Made by a program: the position numbers and the translations under genes
DNA from: JBFJVD01 sp041624375
Lineage (GTDB): Bacteria > Chloroflexota > Anaerolineae > Anaerolineales > E44-bin32
Direction of reading: 5' to 3'
Assembly (NCBI GenBank): GCA_041624375.1
Contig: JBFJVD010000022.1
Span: 1-19,772, forward strand
Length of the DNA: 19,772 nucleotides
The notes under the pieces: generated by a model
What the model saw: the letters and a program-made list of their open reading frames with translations, nothing else
Told to the model about the DNA's origin: nothing
Database searches by the model: none
In this document: positions 15,933 through 19,772 of the stretch, one piece after another
Layout of the letters: the number at the start of each line of letters is the position of its first letter
Position numbering within the stretch: the first letter of the stretch is position 1

Positions 15933-17072
15933 ATGACAGATCAGCCCGAAGCAACCCCCGCCAAGCACCAGCTGTGCCCGAACTGCGGCAGCCGCCTCGA
16001 CGAAGACGCCAGCCGCTGCCAGGTGTGTGGGGAGGAAATCGAGCAAGAGCGCCGACGGTCCGTGCGCGCGCGTGGCCGGCCTGAGGTCACCCTCTCGCTG
16101 CCGCTGGCGATCGCCCTGCTGGTGATCTTCGCGCTGCTCTCGGCGGGCGTCACATACGCAGCGGTCCGCTTCTCCGCAGGCGGGGAAGCACCCGCCGAGG
16201 CCACCGAAACGCCCACCCTAGCCGCCACTGCGACACAGACGCCGTCGCCGCAGCCGACCGCCACCAACACGCCGGTCCCGACACCCACACCGCTCACCCA
16301 TCTCGTTCGCGAGAACGAGACCTGCCTGGGGCTGGCGGCTTTCTACGATGTCTCGGTTCAGTCGATTGTCCAGCTCAACAACCTGCCCACGACCTGTCCG
16401 CTCTCAGTCGGGCAGTCACTGCAGATCCCGCACCCGACTCCGACACCGACGGCAGAGCCGTCATCGACGCTCCCACCCGACGAAGCCACCCGGCTGGCAT
16501 GTGAAACGGTGACGTATGAAGTCGAGGCCAACGACACCCTGGTGGGGATCGCCGCGAACTACAATGTGAGCATGCAAGCCATCCTCGACTACAACAGCAA
16601 AACGACCGAGACCGTGTTCACCGGCGAGCTGCTCCTCATTCCGCTTTGTGAGCGCAATCCGGCTCCCGGGCCGTCGGCCACGCCGACCGCGCCGCCCCCC
16701 TACCCGGCGCCCAACCTCCTACTGCCGAAGGACGGCGCGCCTTTTACGCTGGCCAACGATACCGTGACGCTGCAGTGGGCCGCGGTCGGTCAGCTACGTG
16801 AAGGTGAGTTCTATCAGGTGACCGTGTTGGATGTCACTGAAGGATCGGGCCGGCGGCAGATCGTCGCCTACGTGACCGACACCAAGTACATCGTGCCGGC
16901 AACATTCCGCCCGGCGACGGGCTTGCCGCATGTGATGCGCTGGTGGGTGACGCCCGTCCGTCAGGTCGGAACGAACGCGCTGGGCGAGCCTCAGTATGTG
17001 GCCGCCGGCGCCGAATCCGATCGCCGCGACTTCACCTGGAGCGGCGCGGCCGGCGCCACCCCAACCCCCTGA
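15933..17072 (+). CDS. Zinc-ribbon, single-pass membrane protein with two LysM domains
   Basis: A 379-residue protein. A cytoplasmic zinc ribbon (C15, C18, C29, C32) is followed by a basic stretch and one transmembrane helix (about 54-78). Outside the membrane come a Thr/Pro-rich linker, LysM domain 1 (about 120-166, THLVRENETCLGLAAFYDVS), a second PTPTP linker, LysM domain 2 (about 193-237, VTYEVEANDTLVGIAANYNVS) and a C-terminal beta-rich domain (about 255-370, possibly Ig-like). LysM domains bind N-acetylglucosamine polymers such as peptidoglycan. Both LysM copies contain cysteines that may form disulfides. The zinc ribbon on the inner side suggests link between cytoplasmic partners and the cell surface; the function is unknown. 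Confidence 0.9.
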   Translation: MTDQPEATPAKHQLCPNCGSRLDEDASRCQVCGEEIEQERRRSVRARGRPEVTLSLPLAIALLVIFALLSAGVTYAAVRFSAGGEAPAEATETPTLAATATQTPSPQPTATNTPVPTPTPLTHLVRENETCLGLAAFYDVSVQSIVQLNNLPTTCPLSVGQSLQIPHPTPTPTAEPSSTLPPDEATRLACETVTYEVEANDTLVGIAANYNVSMQAILDYNSKTTETVFTGELLLIPLCERNPAPGPSATPTAPPPYPAPNLLLPKDGAPFTLANDTVTLQWAAVGQLREGEFYQVTVLDVTEGSGRRQIVAYVTDTKYIVPATFRPATGLPHVMRWWVTPVRQVGTNALGEPQYVAAGAESDRRDFTWSGAAGATPTP

Positions 17073-17093
17073 CGGGCTCTCAGGATGAATGCA

Positions 17094-17131
17094 ATGGGGC
17101 GCGACCTCTACTTGTAGGGGTCGCGCCCCAT
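17094..17131. terminator. 18-bp hairpin between convergent genes; bidirectional terminator or REP-like element
   Basis: A 38-base inverted repeat with 18 paired positions per arm (only one G-T wobble) and a TT loop; the arms begin ATGGGGCGCGACC and end GGTCGCGCCCCAT. It lies between the LysM gene (plus, ends 17072) and malate dehydrogenase (minus, ends 17152), so it can stop transcription from both sides, although no long T run follows on either strand. The near-perfect symmetry would also suit a dispersed repeat. Confidence 0.7.
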
Positions 17132-17151
17132 GACTTTCTGGTTGATTGGGC

Positions 17152-18075
17152 CTAGAGCTTCAGGGCTGCCGTCACTTCACGCACGTGGTCCGCGCTCTCC
17201 TGCAGCGCCTTCTGCTCCATCTCGTTCAACTCGTACTCAATAACCTTCTCCATCCCCGAGCGCCCCAGCTGCACCGGAACGCCGAAGAAGATGCCTTCCT
17301 GGCCGTACTCGCCGTGCAGATACGCCGAGGCGGGCACGATCAGGTGCTTGTCCAGCAGGATCGCTTCCACCATCTGGGCAAGCGCAGCAGATGGGGCGTA
17401 GTACGCGCTGCCCGTCTTCAGCAGCCCGACGATCTCGCCGCCGCCCTTCCGCGTGCGTTCGACGATCGCCTCGAGCCGCTCTGGCGCCAGCATCTCGGTC
17501 AGCGGAACCCCGGCCACGTTCGAGTGACGCGTGAGCGGAACCATATCGTCGCCATGTCCGCCGAGGACGTAGCAGTGGATGTTCTGCACGCTCACCCCCA
17601 ACTCCATGGCCACAAAGGCTCGCATGCGCGCCGAATCCAGGATGCCGGCCTGACCGATGACGCGCTCGCGGGACAGCCCGCCAACCTTCATGGCGACATA
17701 AGACATCGCATCCAGTGGATTCGTCAACACGATGACGATCGCCTCAGGTGATCCCGCCAGCGATTGCTCAACGGCGGTTTGAACGATCTCCGTATTCTTC
17801 ATGAGGAGATCATCCCGGCTCATGCCTGGTTTTCTGGCCAAGCCAGCGGTGATCACCACAATGTCTGAACCGGCCGTCTCCTCATAGCCATTGCTGCCGA
17901 CCAGGCTGACATCCGATCCGACGATCGGCATTGCCTCGGCGAGATCGAGCGCCTTTCCCTGCGGCATGCCCTCGATGATGTCCACCAGGACGATGTCGGC
18001 GAGCTCACGCTCGGCCAGCCAGTGGGCTGTGGTTGCGCCGGTGTGACCGGCCCCGATGATCGTTACTTTGGCCAT
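17152..18075 (-). CDS. mdh: Malate dehydrogenase (LDH-like type)
   Basis: A 307-residue NAD-dependent malate dehydrogenase that interconverts malate and oxaloacetate in the cytoplasm. The nucleotide-binding GAGHTG is at residues 8-13 with D32 for NAD preference. The mobile loop LARKPGMSRDD carries R81 and R87, the arginine pair that selects dicarboxylates and separates malate from lactate dehydrogenases. The catalytic His lies in GGHGDDMVP. The ATG has GGAGG 4 bases upstream. It lies 175 bases after selD on the same strand; the gap holds a short CAGGCC-G-GGCCTG palindrome (18111-18123) but no clear promoter. Confidence 0.95.
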   Translation of the reverse strand: MAKVTIIGAGHTGATTAHWLAERELADIVLVDIIEGMPQGKALDLAEAMPIVGSDVSLVGSNGYEETAGSDIVVITAGLARKPGMSRDDLLMKNTEIVQTAVEQSLAGSPEAIVIVLTNPLDAMSYVAMKVGGLSRERVIGQAGILDSARMRAFVAMELGVSVQNIHCYVLGGHGDDMVPLTRHSNVAGVPLTEMLAPERLEAIVERTRKGGGEIVGLLKTGSAYYAPSAALAQMVEAILLDKHLIVPASAYLHGEYGQEGIFFGVPVQLGRSGMEKVIEYELNEMEQKALQESADHVREVTAALKL

Positions 18076-18250
18076 CTTGCCTCCATGTTGTGCCGATAGG
18101 ATGTTGCGAACAGGCCGGGCCTGCCCGCCTTCCCCGTGTGTGTCACAGGCGTTGGAGCCGACGTACAGTCACGCACTTCACATGGCCGGCTTGCAGCCCG
18201 CCTTCCTTCTGTTGTCATCAGGCACCGGTTGGATCCCCAGCGAAGGTCAT

Positions 18251-19333
18251 TCAGGCAGCTGCTGCTACAGAGACACCCTCTCCCGGAACGACGCTGCCAA
18301 TCACCCAGAGCGGCTGCGAGGCTTGCACAGCCAGCTGTCGAAGCTCCGCCTCGCGCGCCGGATCAAAGGCGATAAGAAGCCCCCCCGAGGTCTGCGCGTC
18401 GAAGAGCAGCAGCCGGTCGTAGTCGTCGATTCCGTGCTCAAAGGCGACCTCGGGCTCGAAGTGCTGCCGATTGTCGGCGGTGCCGCCGGCTATTGCGCCG
18501 CGCGCCACGTAGCGGCGGGCGCCTTTGAGGAACGGAATGCTGTCAAGCTCGAGTCGGAAGCTCACCTGCGAAGCCCGCGTCATCTCCAGAGCATGCCCCA
18601 GCAGCCCAAAGCCGGTGATGTCCGTCACCGCCTTGGCACCGATATCCAGCGCGAGGGTGGAGGCCGTTTCATTGAGTCGAGACATCCATTCCGTCGCTTC
18701 GGCGACATCCGCCGCCGCCGCTTCGCCGCGCTTCAGCGCGGTTGCCGTGACCCCGGTTCCGAGCGGCTTGGTGAGCGCCAGCCGGTCACCCGGCCGGGCG
18801 CCAGACTTGGTCAGCAGGCGGTCGGGGTGCGCCATACCCACGGCCACCAGCCCGAACTTCGGTTCCTTATCTTGAATGGAATGTCCCCCTGCGACCACCG
18901 CCCCTGCTTCGAGGACCTTCTCCGCCCCACCGCGAAAGATTTGTTCGATCATTGCCGAAGGCAGATCGGGTGGCAAAGCCGCGATATTCAGCGCCAGCAG
19001 CGGTCGGGCTCCCATCGCGTAGAGATCCGAAAGCGCATTCGCCGCGGCGATCGCGCCATAGGCGTATGCATCGTCGACGACCGGCGTGAAGAAATCTGTC
19101 GTGATCACCAGCGCACGCGCCTCATCGAGCCGCCAGACGGCAGCGTCGTCAGGCGTCCCCAGACCGACGAGCAGGTCTGGATGGTTCTCAGCGGGGAAGA
19201 GTTCCTGAAGGGGGCGCAGCACGTGCGCCAGCGCGTCCGCGCTCAGCTTGGAAGCTCAACCCGCGCAGGTGGCGAGCGTGGTCAGGCGAATCTCTCGTCC
19301 CGAGACCGCGCGCACCTCAGCCGACTCCGACAT
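18251..19333 (-). CDS. selD: Selenide, water dikinase (selenophosphate synthetase), itself a selenoprotein (Sec26)
   Basis: SelD makes selenophosphate from selenide and ATP, the donor for Sec-tRNA synthesis. Read from ATG 19333 with the TGA at 19256-19258 as selenocysteine, it is 360 residues and begins with LTTLATCAG-U26-ASKLSADALAHVLRPLQEL, the expected N-terminal active site with Sec (or Cys) followed by K29. Downstream, GTPDDAAVW, VITTDFFTPVVDD, GGHSIQDKEPKFGLVAVG, TDITGFGLLGHALEM and DAQTSGGLL are all intact. If the TGA is taken as a stop, the gene would start at GTG 19222 and lose its catalytic residues. AGGAG lies 12 bases before the ATG. A hairpin for Sec insertion follows the TGA. 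The gene ends with a normal TGA. Its own Sec requirement implies feedback by selenium supply. Confidence 0.96.
19230..19243 (-). promoter_or_regulatory. Candidate bacterial SECIS hairpin in selD
   Basis: In the mRNA, AGCGC-GGAC-GCGCU forms a perfect 5-bp stem whose 4-base loop begins with GG, 17 bases after the UGA. Distance and loop agree with known bacterial SECIS elements. Folded by eye; other pairings of this GC-rich stretch are possible. Confidence 0.65.
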
Positions 19334-19361
19334 GATCGATGTTCGCTCCTGTTCCGATTGG

Positions 19362-19391
19362 ATTGTATCTTCTGGCACGAACGCATGTCAA
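19362..19391 (-). promoter_or_regulatory. Sigma-70 promoter of selD
   Basis: Minus strand: a perfect TTGACA (19391-19386) and TACAAT (19367-19362) separated by 18 bases. Transcription would start near 19355, about 20 bases before the ATG at 19333, supporting that start and excluding the internal GTG at 19222 as the true one. Confidence 0.8.
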
Positions 19392-19449
19392 CGCGACGGG
19401 GCAATTGCCCACCTGTCTCCCATGGCCGAACGCAGACAGTGGATAGAAA

Positions 19450-19476
19450 CCAAAAAGAGCCCCGGGAGGGGCTCTT
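19450..19476 (-). terminator. Rho-independent terminator of the 73-residue membrane protein gene
   Basis: Minus strand: a 9-bp perfect stem AAGAGCCCC / GGGGCTCTT with a 4-base loop, followed by TTTTT. It lies 20 bases past the stop of the small gene and just upstream of the selD promoter. Confidence 0.85.
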
Positions 19477-19496
19477 CGTCTATGCAAGAGCCAGCG

Positions 19497-19718
19497 CTAT
19501 GCATCTCCTTCAGGCAGGAAGCCATAGCCAAAGCTAATGCCAAGGATGGAGCCAACGATCGCCGAGATGCCAACCCAGACAACGATGCTGGGAACAGCCA
19601 GTCCGAAGAGTTCAATCTCCGATCCCAGCGTCAGCACCCCAAAGAACACACCGAAGATGGCGCCAGCGATCGTCGCAATCACGGTCGCTTTAAGGATGGT
19701 GATGAAGCCAGATAGCAT
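19497..19718 (-). CDS. Small two-helix membrane protein of unknown function
   Basis: A 73-residue hydrophobic protein with two transmembrane helices (about 5-30 and 40-68), both rich in Gly, Ala and Ile (GAIFGVFFGVL, GISAIVGSILGISFGYGF), a glycine-packed pattern. It is a real gene: GGGGAGG lies 6-7 bases before the ATG and a clear terminator follows. I do not recognise the family. A single-gene transcript is likely. Confidence 0.75.
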   Translation of the reverse strand: MLSGFITILKATVIATIAGAIFGVFFGVLTLGSEIELFGLAVPSIVVWVGISAIVGSILGISFGYGFLPEGDA

Positions 19719-19744
19719 GTAAACCTCCCCAACAGGATGTTTGA

Positions 19745-19772
19745 ATTCTATGCACGGCCGGCTGGGGCGTCA
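19745..19772 (-). promoter_or_regulatory. Possible promoter of the 73-residue gene, cut by the window end
   Basis: Minus strand: TAGAAT (19750-19745) preceded by TGACG at the window edge, which would complete a TTGACG -35 element with 17-base spacing if the next base outside the window is T on this strand. Only partly visible. Confidence 0.4.

Noticed and set aside
18076..18250. Possible selC (tRNA-Sec) in the selD-mdh gap
   Set aside because: Neither strand shows a T-arm sequence or a long acceptor stem with a TCA anticodon loop.
18056..19537. 493-codon open frame on the plus strand
   Set aside because: Antisense shadow of selD; Arg/Gly/Ser-rich with no family features, whereas the minus strand gives a clear SelD with promoter.
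1..19772. Genome-wide reassignment of UGA
   Set aside because: TGA is the normal stop of many genes here, including the GAF, ParA, kinase, argF, korA, gntR, HD, LysM and selD genes.

Overview
This is a GC-rich, densely packed bacterial chromosome segment carrying 18 protein genes, two of which are selenoprotein genes whose in-frame TGA would make ordinary gene callers cut them short. The gene content suggests Chloroflexota (Anaerolineae or a related class): GAF/PAS signalling proteins, a KorAB-type 2-oxoacid:ferredoxin oxidoreductase, an LDH-like malate dehydrogenase, and Thr/Pro-rich PTPTP linkers in a LysM protein. This placement is inferred from style and gene content; there is no rRNA or tRNA in the window.

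Layout. (A) 1-5936, plus strand: a tightly coupled signalling/amino-acid cluster of a GAF protein (5' end outside the window), a ParA-like ATPase, a PAS-GAF sensor histidine kinase, a threonine synthase fused to a complete response-regulator receiver domain, and an EamA-family exporter. (B) 6042-8443, plus: ornithine carbamoyltransferase and pyruvate kinase. (C) 8504-10690, minus: a second EamA transporter and a DUF3179 lipoprotein. The DUF3179 reading frame is interrupted by one TGA exactly where the family has the first Cys of its CxxC motif, and a 6-bp hairpin with a GGUU loop follows at the right distance, so it is read here as a selenoprotein with a UxxC site. (D) 10861-14457, minus: gntR-korA-korB operon with a near-consensus promoter and a terminator. 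(E) 14594-17072, plus: a SanA/YdcF-like protein, an HD hydrolase and a zinc-ribbon/LysM membrane protein, ended by an 18-bp hairpin. (F) 17152-19718, minus: malate dehydrogenase, selenophosphate synthetase SelD (also with an in-frame TGA, CAGU motif, and a hairpin after it), and a 73-residue membrane protein.

How it fits together. SelD makes the selenium donor for selenocysteine; the window therefore holds part of the Sec machinery (itself Sec-dependent) and a likely extracytoplasmic client, the DUF3179 lipoprotein. TGA serves as the normal stop of most other genes here, so UGA is not globally reassigned. The second unusual item is the threonine synthase-receiver fusion directly downstream of a histidine kinase, which would couple a metabolic enzyme to a phosphorelay. 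KorAB, Mdh and pyruvate kinase form a central-carbon background. No selA, selB or selC was found in the window. No intergenic gap exceeds about 180 bases; the larger ones hold the promoters and terminators listed.
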